64,000 bases of DNA, from assembly GCF_028737215.1 (NCBI RefSeq), contig NZ_JAQZAM010000015.1:1-64000 (forward strand), written 5' to 3'. Below the pieces are notes generated by a model that saw only the letters and a program-made list of their open reading frames with translations, was not told the origin of the DNA and made no database searches. The stretch is from Actinomycetospora chibensis (lineage in GTDB: Bacteria; Actinomycetota; Actinomycetes; Mycobacteriales; Pseudonocardiaceae). Position numbers and translations under genes: made by a program. This document shows, one piece after another, positions 31,977 through 41,126 of this stretch (within the stretch, counting starts at the first letter, position 1; every line of letters starts with the position of its first letter).

Positions 31977-33983
31977 TCAGTCGAGGTTCTCGATCGGCAC
32001 CGGGTCGATGTGCTCCCCGTCCGGCAGCGTGAAACCGAACAGCCGCGCGTAGAAGGCGAGCTCGGCGTCGAGCGCGCGACGGATGTTCCCGGCCTGACGG
32101 AAGCCGTGCTGCTCGCCGGCGAAGAGCAGGTAGGCGACAGGCACGCCCCCGCGGCGCAGCGCCTCGACGATCATCTCCGACTGGTTCGGCGGGACGATCG
32201 CGTCCTCGTCGCCCTGCAGCACGATGAGAGGCGTCGTGAACCGCTCGACGTGCGTGATCGGCGAGCGCTCCACGTAGACGTCGCGCGCCTCCGGGTACGG
32301 GCCGATCAGGCCGTCGAGGTAGCGCGACTCGAACTTGTGCGTCTCGAGGGCGAGGGCTTCGAGGTCGGCGACCCCGAAGTGGTCGGCACCCGCGGCGAAG
32401 GGGGTGTCGTCACGGGCCAGCGCGGCGAGCGTCGTGAACCCGCCCGCCGAGCCACCGCGGATGGCGAGACGCTTCGGGTCGACCCGTCCGGCGTCGGCGA
32501 GCGCGCCCGCCGCGGCGAGGCAGTCGGCGACGTCGACGACGCCCCAGGCGCCCCGCAGCTGCTCGCGATAGGCGCGGCCGTAGCCGCTGGAGCCGCCGTA
32601 GTCCACGTCGACGACCCCGAAGCCCCGGCTCGTCCAGTACTGCACCCCGAGATTGAGCACCGGCGCCGCCGACCCGGTCGGACCGCCGTGCAGGACGACG
32701 AGCAGCGGCGGGAGCTCGCCGTCGGGGCCCGCGTGGGCCGTGGCCGGCGGGTAGTAGAGCGCGTGGGCGTCCCGCGGGGCGCCGGCGGCGTCGGTCGAGG
32801 GGAACGTCGTCGGCTCGGGCACCGAGATCGTCGCGGGATCCAGCCCGAGGTCGCGCGGGGCCCGCAGCGTCTCGACCGACCCGTCGACGCCGATGCGGTA
32901 GACCCCCGGCTCGCTGGTCGGCGAGCCGGCGACGCAGACGACGCTCCCGGGCCCGTCGGCGCGCACCGACCGGATCGTCGTGAACGGGGTGTCCAGCTCG
33001 GTCACCGTGCCGTCGAGCTCCCGGACGGCGAGGGCGTCGAAGCCGTGGGAGGACCGCGCGACGACGACCCGCCGGTCGTCCGACGTCGCGTGGCGTGCGC
33101 CGGCCAGCTGCCAGGCCGGCAGCCCGATCTCGGCGTCCATGACGACGAGCGGGGTCACGCCGTCGTCGGGGTGCCAGCGGTAGAGGTTCCACCACCCGTC
33201 CTCCTCCCCCGTCGCTGCGCTCGCCCTGGCGCGGTCGGAGAGGAAATGCAGGGCTCCGTCGGCCTGCCACACCGGCTCGCCGACCGACTCGCCGGGCCCG
33301 CCGGCGACGACCGTCTCGGTGCCGCTCGCGAGGTCGCGCACGGTGAGCACCGTGTCGTCCCACGGCATCGAGGGGTGGTCCCAGGAGACCCAGGCGAGCC
33401 GGCCGGCGTCCGGGGACAGGCGCGGGGCGGCGACGAAGTCCGGGCCGGTGACCAGCACCTCCGGCTCGCTCGGCGCCCGCGCGTCGAGACGGACGATCTC
33501 GTTGACCACCTCGGTGGCCGGGGCGCCCTCGCGCGGGTGGTGCTCGCGCACGCAGACGAGCCACGTGCCGTCGGGCGCGACGTCACCGTCGGCGAAGCGG
33601 TCGCCCCGCGGGACCGTGGGCTCCGGGGTGAGGACGACGGGCTCCGCGTCCGGCGCGTAGCGGCGCAGGCGCTGGTCGGCCCAGTCGACGGCGAAGACCA
33701 CGCCGTCGTGCAGCCACCAGGCCCCGCCGCCGTACTCGTGGACCCCCGTGCGGGCGTTGGCGTCCGCGGGCAGCAGGTCGGTCATCGTGCCGTCGGCGTC
33801 CCGGCGCACCAGCTGGATCCGCCCGCCCTCGCCGGCGCGCCCCTCGCCCCACACGACGCCGCCGCGCCCGTCGGGTCGCACGCCGTCGAGCCGCACGCCC
33901 GCGGTGACGACGAGCTCCGAGGTGATCGGTGTCGGCCAGGATCCGTAGGGCAGCGGGGTCACGCCCTCACGGTAGGCCGCCAT
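31977..33983 (-). CDS. S9 family (prolyl oligopeptidase-type) peptidase
   Basis: A 668-residue two-domain serine peptidase. An N-terminal beta-propeller (about 1-390) has repeated WWLHDGVV, RLSPDAGRLAWVSWDH and AWQLAGARHATSDDRRVVVA blades. The C-terminal alpha/beta-hydrolase has nucleophile GGSAGGFTTL, Asp in LQGDEDAIVPP and His in EQHGFRQ. It cleaves oligopeptides, probably in the cytoplasm. ATG 33983 is used; GTG 33962 at VTPLPYGSWPTPIT is the other candidate. It contains the second copy of the 20-nt repeat at 33207 in a propeller loop. Confidence 0.88.
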   Translation of the reverse strand: MAAYREGVTPLPYGSWPTPITSELVVTAGVRLDGVRPDGRGGVVWGEGRAGEGGRIQLVRRDADGTMTDLLPADANARTGVHEYGGGAWWLHDGVVFAVDWADQRLRRYAPDAEPVVLTPEPTVPRGDRFADGDVAPDGTWLVCVREHHPREGAPATEVVNEIVRLDARAPSEPEVLVTGPDFVAAPRLSPDAGRLAWVSWDHPSMPWDDTVLTVRDLASGTETVVAGGPGESVGEPVWQADGALHFLSDRARASAATGEEDGWWNLYRWHPDDGVTPLVVMDAEIGLPAWQLAGARHATSDDRRVVVARSSHGFDALAVRELDGTVTELDTPFTTIRSVRADGPGSVVCVAGSPTSEPGVYRIGVDGSVETLRAPRDLGLDPATISVPEPTTFPSTDAAGAPRDAHALYYPPATAHAGPDGELPPLLVVLHGGPTGSAAPVLNLGVQYWTSRGFGVVDVDYGGSSGYGRAYREQLRGAWGVVDVADCLAAAGALADAGRVDPKRLAIRGGSAGGFTTLAALARDDTPFAAGADHFGVADLEALALETHKFESRYLDGLIGPYPEARDVYVERSPITHVERFTTPLIVLQGDEDAIVPPNQSEMIVEALRRGGVPVAYLLFAGEQHGFRQAGNIRRALDAELAFYARLFGFTLPDGEHIDPVPIENLD
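33207..33226. repeat. 20-nt repeat inside the S9 peptidase (copy 2)
   Basis: One base differs from 26100-26119. It encodes part of RARASAATGEEDG in a predicted propeller surface loop, in another reading frame than copy 1. Confidence 0.5.
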
Positions 33984-34036
33984 GATCGACGGAAGAATAC
34001 GGACACTGGGTGTCTGCGACGTGCCGCCGCTGACAC
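33981..34036 (-). promoter_or_regulatory. 56-nt upstream element, copy 2
   Basis: It precedes the S9 peptidase ATG and matches 28632-28687 at 44 of 56 bases. Its dyad is weaker (GTCAGCGG-N7-TCGCAGAC), with TATTCT 10 nt before the ATG. It lies between the acyl-CoA ligase stop and the peptidase. Confidence 0.5.
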
Positions 34037-34047
34037 CGGGACCGCAC

Positions 34048-35592
34048 TCAGCCGCGGTCGCGCAGCACGTTCTTCTGGATCTTCCCCGTCGACGTCTTGG
34101 GCAGCTCGCCGAAGACGATGCGCTTCGGTGCCTTGAACCGCGCCAGGTGGGTGCGGACGTGCTCGACGAGCTCGTCGGCCTCGACCTCGGCGGACACGGT
34201 CACGTACGCGACGGGCACCTCGCCCCACCGCTCGTCCGGGACGCCGACGACCGCCGACTCGACGACCGAGGGGTGGCTGTCCAGCACGCGCTCGACCTCG
34301 ACCGACGCGATGTTCTCGCCGCCCGAGATGATCACGTCCTTGCTGCGGTCGCGGATCTCGACATAGCCGTCGGGGTGGACGACACCGAGGTCCCCGGTGC
34401 GGAACCAGCCGTCCGCGTCCACCTCCGCGGTGGCCTCGGGGTCGCGGTAGTACCCGAGCATCACGTCGTTGCCGCGCAGCACGAGCTCGCCCATCGTCTC
34501 GCCGTCCGACGGGACCTCGGCGCCGGTCTGCTCGTCGAGCACGCGCAGACGCTGCGCGATGACGTTGCCGACGCCCTGGCGCGCCTTGAGCCGCGACTGC
34601 TCGTCGGCGTCGAGGTCGTCCCACTCGGGGTGCCAGTCGTTCACCGCGGCCGGACCGTAGGTCTCGGTGAGCCCGTAGAGGTGGGTGACCGACATGCCCA
34701 GCTCGTTCATGCGCGCGAGCAGCGTCGGCGTGGGCGGCGCGCCGCCCGTCGCGACGGTGACGCGCTCCGGCGCCGGCCCGTCCTTCGCCGCCTCGGCGTG
34801 GGCGATCATCGTGAGCACGGTGGGCGCCGCGCAGTAGTGCGTGACGCCCTCGGTGCGGATCAGGCGCCAGATCTCCTCGGCGTCGATCACGCGCAGGCAC
34901 ACGTGCAGCCCGCCCGCCGCGGTGACCGCCCAGGGGAAGCACCAGCCGTCGCAGTGGAACATCGGCAGGGTCCACAGGTAACGCGACGCCGGCTCCAGGC
35001 GCGTGTGGAACGCCATGGCCAGCGCCTGCAGGTTCGCGCCGCGGTGGTGGTACATGACGCCCTTGGGACGTCCTGTCGTGCCCGACGTGTAGTTGATCGC
35101 GAGCAGGCCGCGCTCGTCGGTGACCGGCACGACGCGCTCCGGCGAGTCGGCCACGAGCGACTCGTAGCGTTCGCCCTCCTCGACCAGCTCGACGCCCGTG
35201 CGCTCGGCCACGGCGCGGGCCTGCTCGACGAGCTCGCGGGTCGCGATCAGCAGCCGGGCGCCCGAGTGCTCGACGATGTGGACGATCTCGTCGACCGAGA
35301 GCCGGGTGTTGAGCGGGACCAGGACCGCCCCCGCGTACGGCACGCCGTGGTGGCACTCGAGCATCACGTGGCTGTTGGTGGCGAGCGCGGCCACGCGGTC
35401 CCCGGGTTCGATGCCCAGCTCGTGCAGGGCACCGGCCAGCCGCCGGGACCGTGCGCCGAACTCGGCGTAGGTGAAGCGCTGCTCGCCGTCGACGATCGCG
35501 GGGCGCGCCGCGAAGGCGTGCTCGGCGCGGTCGAGGAACGCCGTCGGGGTCAGCTCGGTGAAGCTGAACGGGGCGGGGGTGACGTGTTCCAT
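34048..35592 (-). CDS. AMP-forming acyl-CoA synthetase
   Basis: A 514-residue adenylate-forming ligase. Core motifs are YTSGTTGRPKGVMYHH (A3), YGLTETYGP (A5), GDLGVVHPDGY (A7), DRSKDVIISGGENI (A8) and the catalytic Lys in KTSTGKIQKNVL (A10). The family activates medium- or long-chain fatty acids or related carboxylates as CoA esters. The LPMFHCDGWCFPW block is typical of the short/medium-chain (acyl-activating) subgroup. It probably feeds the neighbouring acyl-CoA catabolic genes. Confidence 0.9.
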   Translation of the reverse strand: MEHVTPAPFSFTELTPTAFLDRAEHAFAARPAIVDGEQRFTYAEFGARSRRLAGALHELGIEPGDRVAALATNSHVMLECHHGVPYAGAVLVPLNTRLSVDEIVHIVEHSGARLLIATRELVEQARAVAERTGVELVEEGERYESLVADSPERVVPVTDERGLLAINYTSGTTGRPKGVMYHHRGANLQALAMAFHTRLEPASRYLWTLPMFHCDGWCFPWAVTAAGGLHVCLRVIDAEEIWRLIRTEGVTHYCAAPTVLTMIAHAEAAKDGPAPERVTVATGGAPPTPTLLARMNELGMSVTHLYGLTETYGPAAVNDWHPEWDDLDADEQSRLKARQGVGNVIAQRLRVLDEQTGAEVPSDGETMGELVLRGNDVMLGYYRDPEATAEVDADGWFRTGDLGVVHPDGYVEIRDRSKDVIISGGENIASVEVERVLDSHPSVVESAVVGVPDERWGEVPVAYVTVSAEVEADELVEHVRTHLARFKAPKRIVFGELPKTSTGKIQKNVLRDRG

Positions 35593-35601
35593 GGCGCCGG
35601 T

Positions 35602-36951
35602 CTACACCACCCCGAGGCTCGTCATCGCCTCGGCGACCCGGAGGAACCCGGCGGCGTTCGCGCCGTTCTCGAGGTCCCCGGGGTCGCCGTGATAGCGGTC
35701 GGCGGCCTCGCGCACCCGGTCGTAGGCGTCGCTCATGATCGTGGAGAGCTGTGCGTCGACGTCCTCGGCGCTCCAGCGCTCGCGGCCGGCGGCCTGCTGC
35801 ATCTCGAGCGCCGACACCGCGACACCGCCGGCGTTCGCGGCCTTGCCCGGGCCGAAGCCGACCCCGCCCTCGCGCAGGATCTCGCGCGCCTCCGGGGTCA
35901 CCGGGCCGTTGGCGCCCTCGGCCACGGCCCAGCACCCGTGGTCGACGAGCGCGCGTGCCTCGTCGGGGCCGATCTCGTTCTGGGTCGCGCAGGGCAGCGC
36001 GACGTCGCACTCCAGCGTGAACGGCGAGCCCTGCGAGGCCGTGGCGCCCGACCGCTTCTCGGCGTAGTCGGCCACCGAGCCGCCCTGGCCCTTGATCTCG
36101 CGCAGGAGGTCGACGTCGACGCCGTCGGGCTCCGAGACCGACCCGCGCGAGTCCGAGCAGCCGACGACCGTCCCTCCCGAGTCGATCACCTTGGCCATCG
36201 CGTGGAGCGCGACGCTGCCGCTGCCGGAGACCACGACGCGGGCGCCGTCGAGGTCGCGGCCCTGGTCGTCGAGCATCCGGCGGGTGAAGTAGACGGTGCC
36301 GTAGCCGGTCGCCTCGGGCCGCAGCGCGGAGCCGCCCAGCACCGCGGGCTTGCCGGTGAACGCGCCGGGCTCGTGGTAGCCGATGAGGCGCTGGTACTGC
36401 CCGTAGATCCAGCCGATCTCGCGGGACCCGACGCCCATGTCCCCGGCGGGGACGTCCACCGCGGCCCCGGCGTGGCCCGCCATCTCGGTGGCGAACGACT
36501 GGCAGAACCGCATGAGCTCGCCCGCCGACAGCGCCTTCGGGTCGACGTCCGCGCCACCCTTCCCGCCGCCGATGTCCTGGCCGGTCAGGGCGTTCTTGAA
36601 CACCTGCTCGAAGCCGAGGAACTTGACGACGTCGAGGTCGACCGACGGCGCGAACCGCGTGCCGCCCTTGTACGGGCCGAGCGCGGAGTTGAACTGGACG
36701 CGGAACCCGCGGTTGACCCGCACCCGTCCGCTGTCGTCGACCCAGGGGATCCGGAAGACGATGACCCGCTCGGGCTCGCAGAGCCGCCCGACGACGTCGG
36801 TGTACTCCGGGTGCTCGACGAGCACCGGTCCGATGCTCCGGAGCACCCCGCGGACGTCGGAGTGGAAGAACTCCTGGTGCGGGTCGCGGCGCAGGACGTC
36901 CCGCCACACCTCCCGCAGCACCGCGTTCTCGGGCTCGTCGCCGCGCGCCAT
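35602..36951 (-). CDS. gdhA: NADP-type glutamate dehydrogenase
   Basis: A 449-residue hexameric-type glutamate dehydrogenase that interconverts 2-oxoglutarate plus ammonia with glutamate. It has GGTRFAPSVDLDVVKFLGFE, the catalytic region GGGKGGADVDPKALSAGEL, VPAGDMGVGSREIGWIYGQY, and the Rossmann stretch VVVSGSGSVALHAMAKV. The length equals the usual small GDH class. ATG 36951 follows GGAGGG. It lies 9 bp upstream of the acyl-CoA ligase gene, so the two may share a transcript. Confidence 0.93.
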   Translation of the reverse strand: MARGDEPENAVLREVWRDVLRRDPHQEFFHSDVRGVLRSIGPVLVEHPEYTDVVGRLCEPERVIVFRIPWVDDSGRVRVNRGFRVQFNSALGPYKGGTRFAPSVDLDVVKFLGFEQVFKNALTGQDIGGGKGGADVDPKALSAGELMRFCQSFATEMAGHAGAAVDVPAGDMGVGSREIGWIYGQYQRLIGYHEPGAFTGKPAVLGGSALRPEATGYGTVYFTRRMLDDQGRDLDGARVVVSGSGSVALHAMAKVIDSGGTVVGCSDSRGSVSEPDGVDVDLLREIKGQGGSVADYAEKRSGATASQGSPFTLECDVALPCATQNEIGPDEARALVDHGCWAVAEGANGPVTPEAREILREGGVGFGPGKAANAGGVAVSALEMQQAAGRERWSAEDVDAQLSTIMSDAYDRVREAADRYHGDPGDLENGANAAGFLRVAEAMTSLGVV

Positions 36952-37009
36952 CGCCGTCCCTCCGAAACGTCGTTGTTCCGGTCGGCCTGGTACCCCTGGG
37001 TGAACGGTC

Positions 37010-37849
37010 TCAGTCCGACTGCTCGGCCGAGCACCACCACGTCGTCCGACCACCGACGGTGCCGCGCTCCATCGGCGCACCGCACCGGGGGCACGTCGCG
37101 TCCTTCTTCCGGTAGGGGATGACCTCGCCCGTGTGGACCCCGCCGTGCGCGATCGCGGCCCGGGTGGCCTTGCGCAGCACGCGGCGCAGGTCGTCGAGCT
37201 CCTCGGTGGAGAGCTCGCCCGCCGGGCGCGACGGGCGCAGCTTCGCCTGCCAGAGCGTCTCGTCGGCCAGCAGGTTGCCGACCCCGGCGAGCACCGACTG
37301 GTCGAGCAGCTTCGCCTTGATCGCGACGATCCCCTTGCCGACGCGGGACCGGAACTCGTCGCGGGTGATCTCGGCGGCGTCCGGACCGAGGGCCTCGACG
37401 GCGGGCTCGAGGTGCACGCGCCCGAGCCGTCGCTTGTCGAAGAGCCGCAGCGCCCCGCCGTCGTCGAAGCTGATCGTGACGCGGTCCCACTCCGGTTTGT
37501 CCGGGCGCTCGCCGGGCTGCTTCGGCATCCCGCCGACGTGCGGGTCACCGCCGGCGTAGAGGCTGCCGGCGTCGCCCGACGGGCCGGTGACGAAGATCCG
37601 GCCACCCATGCCGAGGTGGATGCCGAGGTGCGGGCCCTCGTCCCCGTCGGCGGTCACGGTGTCGCACCACATCGTCTTGCCCCGGCGGTGCGCGGCGACG
37701 AGTCGGCCGCCCTTCAGCGCCTGGTCGATCTCGCCGGGATGGTGCGGACGGCAGACGTACTCGTCGGCGTCGTCCACACCCGAGATCGTGCGATCGAGGG
37801 CCTTCTCGACGACCTGGCGCGCGTTCTCGACCTCGGGGAGCTCCGGCAC
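37010..37849 (-). CDS. Fpg/Nei family DNA glycosylase
   Basis: A 279-residue base-excision repair glycosylase/AP lyase. GTG 37849 is chosen because the family needs Pro2-Glu3 (MPELPEVEN), the catalytic N-terminal proline; starting at the upstream ATG would bury it. Later motifs are HLGMGGRIF, LFDKRRLGRVHL (beta-hairpin Lys) and AGVGNLLADETLW (helix-two-turn-helix). The C-terminal zinc finger has CPRC and WWC, but the fourth Cys is not seen (the protein ends SAEQSD). It is divergent from the cytosine-deaminase-like gene. Confidence 0.9.
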   Translation of the reverse strand: MPELPEVENARQVVEKALDRTISGVDDADEYVCRPHHPGEIDQALKGGRLVAAHRRGKTMWCDTVTADGDEGPHLGIHLGMGGRIFVTGPSGDAGSLYAGGDPHVGGMPKQPGERPDKPEWDRVTISFDDGGALRLFDKRRLGRVHLEPAVEALGPDAAEITRDEFRSRVGKGIVAIKAKLLDQSVLAGVGNLLADETLWQAKLRPSRPAGELSTEELDDLRRVLRKATRAAIAHGGVHTGEVIPYRKKDATCPRCGAPMERGTVGGRTTWWCSAEQSD

Positions 37850-37880
37850 ACGGATCATTCTGCGCTGCACACTGGGCGTC

Positions 37881-38330
37881 GTGCTCAGTCCCACCGCCAT
37901 GCTCGCCGTCGCGCTCGAGGAGGCCCGGGCCGGTGCCGCGGAAGGAGGCGTGCCGGTCGGCGCGGCCCTGTTCGGTCCCGACGGCGACCTGCTCGGCCGC
38001 GGCCACAACCGCCGGGTCCAGGACGGCGACCCCGCCACGCACGGCGAGACCGCCGCCTTCCGGGCCGCCGGGCGCCGCCCGGACTACCGCGGCACGACGA
38101 TGGTCACGACGCTCTCGCCCTGCTGGTTCTGCGCGGGGCTGATCCGCCAGTTCCGCATCCCGCGCCTGGTGGTGGGCGAGGCCGAGAACTTCGGCGGGCA
38201 GCACTCCTGGCTGTCCGATCACGGCGTCGACGTGACGGTCCTCGACGACCCGGACTGCGCCGCGCTCATGCAGCGCTTCGCCGTCGAGCACCCGGACGCG
38301 TGGCTCGAGGACATCGGCGGACCGGAGTAG
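37881..38330 (+). CDS. Cytosine/nucleoside deaminase family protein
   Basis: A 149-residue zinc deaminase. It has the zinc-site/catalytic motif HGETAAF (His plus catalytic Glu) and SPCWFCAGLIRQFRI (two Cys ligands). The C-terminal GGQHSWLSDHGVDVTVLDD resembles yeast-type cytosine deaminase. It probably deaminates cytosine or a related base. GTG 37881 leaves only a 31-bp gap to the divergent DNA glycosylase. Confidence 0.82.
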   Translation: MLSPTAMLAVALEEARAGAAEGGVPVGAALFGPDGDLLGRGHNRRVQDGDPATHGETAAFRAAGRRPDYRGTTMVTTLSPCWFCAGLIRQFRIPRLVVGEAENFGGQHSWLSDHGVDVTVLDDPDCAALMQRFAVEHPDAWLEDIGGPE

Positions 38331-38358
38331 GTCGCGGGTCCCCCCGGGCACGGGCCGT

Positions 38359-39039
38359 TCAGCTCCCGACGACCTCCCGCGCGCACACCGCCGCCGGACC
38401 GTCCGGGTCCGCGGCCTCCGCGACGGCCGTCTCCGGCACGCCGAGCCCACGCAGGAGCGTGCGGCAGAACTCCGCGGCGACGGCCTCCGGCGCGAGGCGG
38501 CCCTGCGGGTCGAACCAGGTCCACATCCAGTGCAGCGAGCCGAACATCTGCAGGCTGCGCAGCCGGGCGTCGCCGGGGACGAACACCCCGGCCGCCTCGC
38601 CGTCGCGCAGGACACCGACGACGAGGTCGCGGTAGGCGTCGCGCTGGGCGCGGGCCGTCTCCATCCCGGGCTCGTCGGTGAGGCGGACGACCTCGCGCTG
38701 GAACGCGATGGTCGTCGCCGGGTCGTCGGTCTGGTAGCGCACACCGGCGTGGACGAACGCGGCGAGCCGGTGCTCCGGGCGGTCGAGCCGGGCGAGGAAG
38801 GCGCGCGCCTCGTCGAGCGCGCGGCGCATGTAGCGCTCCTGGACCTCGGCGAGCATGCGGTCCTTGGTGCCGAAGTGATGGACGATCGTCCCCTTGGACA
38901 GGCCCAGCTCCGACGCGACGTCGCCGAAGTTCGCGCGGTCGTACCCGCGCTCCGCGACGTGGCGGGTGAAGGTCACGAGGATCTCGTCCCGTCGCCCACC
39001 CCGCACGCGACCCGGGGCCACCGTCGCCGGCTCCGTCAT
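38359..39039 (-). CDS. TetR family regulator of the Atu-like cluster
   Basis: A 226-residue repressor with helix-turn-helix FGDVASELGLSKGTIVHHF and GTKDRMLAEV after it. The large effector domain includes GSLHWMWTWFDPQGR, close to KstR2/AtuR-like acyl-CoA-responsive TetR proteins. ATG 39039 has AAGGGGG. It is divergent from the acyl-CoA dehydrogenase that starts the cluster, with an operator-like dyad between. Confidence 0.85.
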   Translation of the reverse strand: MTEPATVAPGRVRGGRRDEILVTFTRHVAERGYDRANFGDVASELGLSKGTIVHHFGTKDRMLAEVQERYMRRALDEARAFLARLDRPEHRLAAFVHAGVRYQTDDPATTIAFQREVVRLTDEPGMETARAQRDAYRDLVVGVLRDGEAAGVFVPGDARLRSLQMFGSLHWMWTWFDPQGRLAPEAVAAEFCRTLLRGLGVPETAVAEAADPDGPAAVCAREVVGS

Positions 39040-39055
39040 GACGCCCCCTTGTGAA

Positions 39056-39075
39056 CTGACCGCACGTACGGGCAG
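39056..39075. promoter_or_regulatory. Candidate TetR operator
   Basis: CTGACCG-CACGTA-CGGGCAG (6 of 7 arm bases complementary) lies in the 81-bp divergent gap between the TetR and dehydrogenase genes. Confidence 0.4.
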
Positions 39076-39120
39076 AGTAGCCCAGGTCACGTCGGCGTGG
39101 GGTGTCCGAGGAGGACGGCG

Positions 39121-40347
39121 ATGAAGGCGTCCGCCGTGTCGCGCGAAGGGCACCGTCAGCCGGAGAGAGCGCGCGAAGGTGCCCTTCGGCCGGAATCCGT
39201 CTCCGCGCACGATGCGTGGTCGACCCCCGAGCGACGGGCGCTGCGCGAGCTCGTCGCCGACTTCACGACGCGCGAGATCGTCCCGAACCTCGAGCGCTGG
39301 GAGGACGAGGGCGCGCTGCCCCGGACCCTGCACGAGCGCGCCGGAGACCTCGGGCTGCTCGAGCTCGGCTTCCCGGAGGCCGCCGGCGGGGTCGGCGACC
39401 ACCTCGACGCCTGTCTGGTCGCCGAGCAGCTGATCCTCTCCGGCGGGTCGAGCGGGGTCTGCGCGGGGCTGTTCACCCACGGCATCGGGGTCCCGCACAT
39501 CGCTGCGGCCGGTGACGAGGAGCAGGTCGCGCGCCTCGTGCGGCCCGTCCTGGCCGGCCGCGCGATCGCGAGCCTCGGGATCACCGAGCCCGAGGCCGGC
39601 TCCGACGTCGCGGCGATCACGACCCGCGCCGAGCGCGACGGCGACGACTACGTCGTGACCGGCGCGAAGACGTTCATCACCTCGGGGACGCGGGCGGACT
39701 TCGTCACCACGGCCGTGCGCACCGGCGGGCCGGGGCACCGCGGGATCTCGCTGCTGGTGATCGAGACCGACCGGCCCGGGGTGTCCCGCTCGCGGCTGCG
39801 CAAGATGGGCTGGCACTGCAGCGACACCGCCGAGCTGCGCTTCGACGGCGTGCGCGTGCCGGCGGCGAACCTCGTCGGCGCCGAGGGCACCGGCTTCCGG
39901 CAGATCATGGTCAATTTCGCCGCCGAGCGACTGTCGATGGCCGTACAGGCGTACGCCACTGCGCAGCGCTGCGTGGACCTGACGATCGCGTGGGTCCGCT
40001 CGCGGCACACCTTCGGGTCGGCGCTGGCGCAGCGCCAGGTCGTGCGTCACCAGGTCGCCGAGATGGCGCGCGAGACCGCCGTCGCGCGCACGTACGTCCG
40101 GGACGTGCTGGCGCGCTGGCAGGCCGGAGCCGACGTCGTCACCGATCTGGCGATGGCCAAGAACACCGCGGTCGCGGCGTGCGACGCCGTCGTCGACCGC
40201 GCGGTCCAGCTGCACGGAGGGATGGGCTACATGCACGGCGTGGAGGTCGAGCGCCACTACCGGGACGCGCGGATCCTCGGCATCGGCGGCGGCACGACCG
40301 AGATCATGAACGAGGTCGTGGCGGGCCGGTTGGGGCTGGACGCGTGA
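39121..40347 (+). CDS. Acyl-CoA dehydrogenase (first gene of Atu-like cluster)
   Basis: A 408-residue flavoenzyme. ACAD motifs are SLGITEPEAGSDVAAITTRA, GAKTFITSGTRADFV, KMGWHCSDTAELRFDGVRVP, RHTFGSALAQRQVVRHQVAEM and QLHGGMGYMHGVEVERHYRD. The first about 35 residues (SREGHRQPERAREGALRPES) are not family sequence and are encoded by an inverted repeat; conserved sequence begins at AWSTPERRALRELV. ATG 39121 is the only in-frame start seen near there. It overlaps the next gene by GTGA. Confidence 0.87.
   Translation: MKASAVSREGHRQPERAREGALRPESVSAHDAWSTPERRALRELVADFTTREIVPNLERWEDEGALPRTLHERAGDLGLLELGFPEAAGGVGDHLDACLVAEQLILSGGSSGVCAGLFTHGIGVPHIAAAGDEEQVARLVRPVLAGRAIASLGITEPEAGSDVAAITTRAERDGDDYVVTGAKTFITSGTRADFVTTAVRTGGPGHRGISLLVIETDRPGVSRSRLRKMGWHCSDTAELRFDGVRVPAANLVGAEGTGFRQIMVNFAAERLSMAVQAYATAQRCVDLTIAWVRSRHTFGSALAQRQVVRHQVAEMARETAVARTYVRDVLARWQAGADVVTDLAMAKNTAVAACDAVVDRAVQLHGGMGYMHGVEVERHYRDARILGIGGGTTEIMNEVVAGRLGLDA
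39144..39188. repeat. Inverted repeat inside the dehydrogenase 5' end
   Basis: CGAAGGGCACC (39144-39154) and its exact complement GGTGCCCTTCG (39178-39188) flank a 23-nt spacer. It encodes a non-conserved N-terminal extension. Confidence 0.5.
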
Positions 40348-41126
40348 GCGGGCCCTCGGTGGAGGACCTGCTCGCCGACCTCGACGACGAGCGCGCGGCG
40401 GTGATGGCACTGGTGCGCGGGCTCCCGCCGGCGTGGTGGACGCTGCCCACCCGCGCCGAGCCCTGGACCGTGCGCGACCAGGTCGCCCACCTCGGCTGGT
40501 TCGACGCGGCGTTCGCCCGCGCGATCTCGACGCCCGCGGAGTTCGAGGCCGAGCGCGACGCGATCACCGACCTCGAGGGCTTCGTCGACGCCGCGAACGC
40601 CGCGGTGCCCGAGTCCGGTCCGGCGGCGCTGACGTGGTGGCAGGACGCGGCGCGGGCGTTCGACGCGTCGGCGCGCGCGTGCGACCCGTCGACCCGGCTG
40701 CCGTGGTACGGACCGCCGATGTCGCTCCGGTCGGCGATCACCAGCCGGATCATGGAGACCTGGGCGCACGGCAGCGACGTCGCCGAGGCCCTGGGGACCC
40801 GTCTCCCGCGCACCGACCGCCTGCGCCACGTCGCCGACATCGCGGTGCGGGCGCGGGCGCAGGGGTACCGGGTGCGGGGTCTCGAGATCCCCGCGACGCC
40901 GGTGCGCGTGGAGCTGACCGGGCCGTCGGGCGAGGTGTGGCGATGGGGCGAGCCCCACGTGAGTGAAGCCATCACCGGAGACGCCGAGGAGTTCTGCCTC
41001 GTGCTGATCCGTCGCCGCCACGTCGACGACACCGGCCTCGTGGTCACGGGCGATCTCGCGCGGGAGTGGATGGAGATCGGCCAGGCGTTCGCCGGGACGC
41101 CGGGGAAGGACCCGGTGCGGGCATGA
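40344..41126 (+). CDS. TIGR03084 family (DinB/MDMPI-fold) protein
   Basis: A 260-residue helical protein. The N-terminal DLLADLDDERAAVMALVRGL is followed by the metal-site pattern WTVRDQVAHLGWFD and ITSRIMETWAHGSDVAEALG (His, Glu, His ligands). A C-terminal SCP2/MDMPI-like domain carries VRVELTGPSGEVWRWG. It is related to mycothiol-dependent maleylpyruvate isomerase. Orthologues occur in acyl-CoA carboxylase clusters. GTG 40344 overlaps the dehydrogenase stop and its own stop overlaps the next ATG, so it is fully coupled within the operon. Confidence 0.8.
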   Translation: MSGPSVEDLLADLDDERAAVMALVRGLPPAWWTLPTRAEPWTVRDQVAHLGWFDAAFARAISTPAEFEAERDAITDLEGFVDAANAAVPESGPAALTWWQDAARAFDASARACDPSTRLPWYGPPMSLRSAITSRIMETWAHGSDVAEALGTRLPRTDRLRHVADIAVRARAQGYRVRGLEIPATPVRVELTGPSGEVWRWGEPHVSEAITGDAEEFCLVLIRRRHVDDTGLVVTGDLAREWMEIGQAFAGTPGKDPVRA

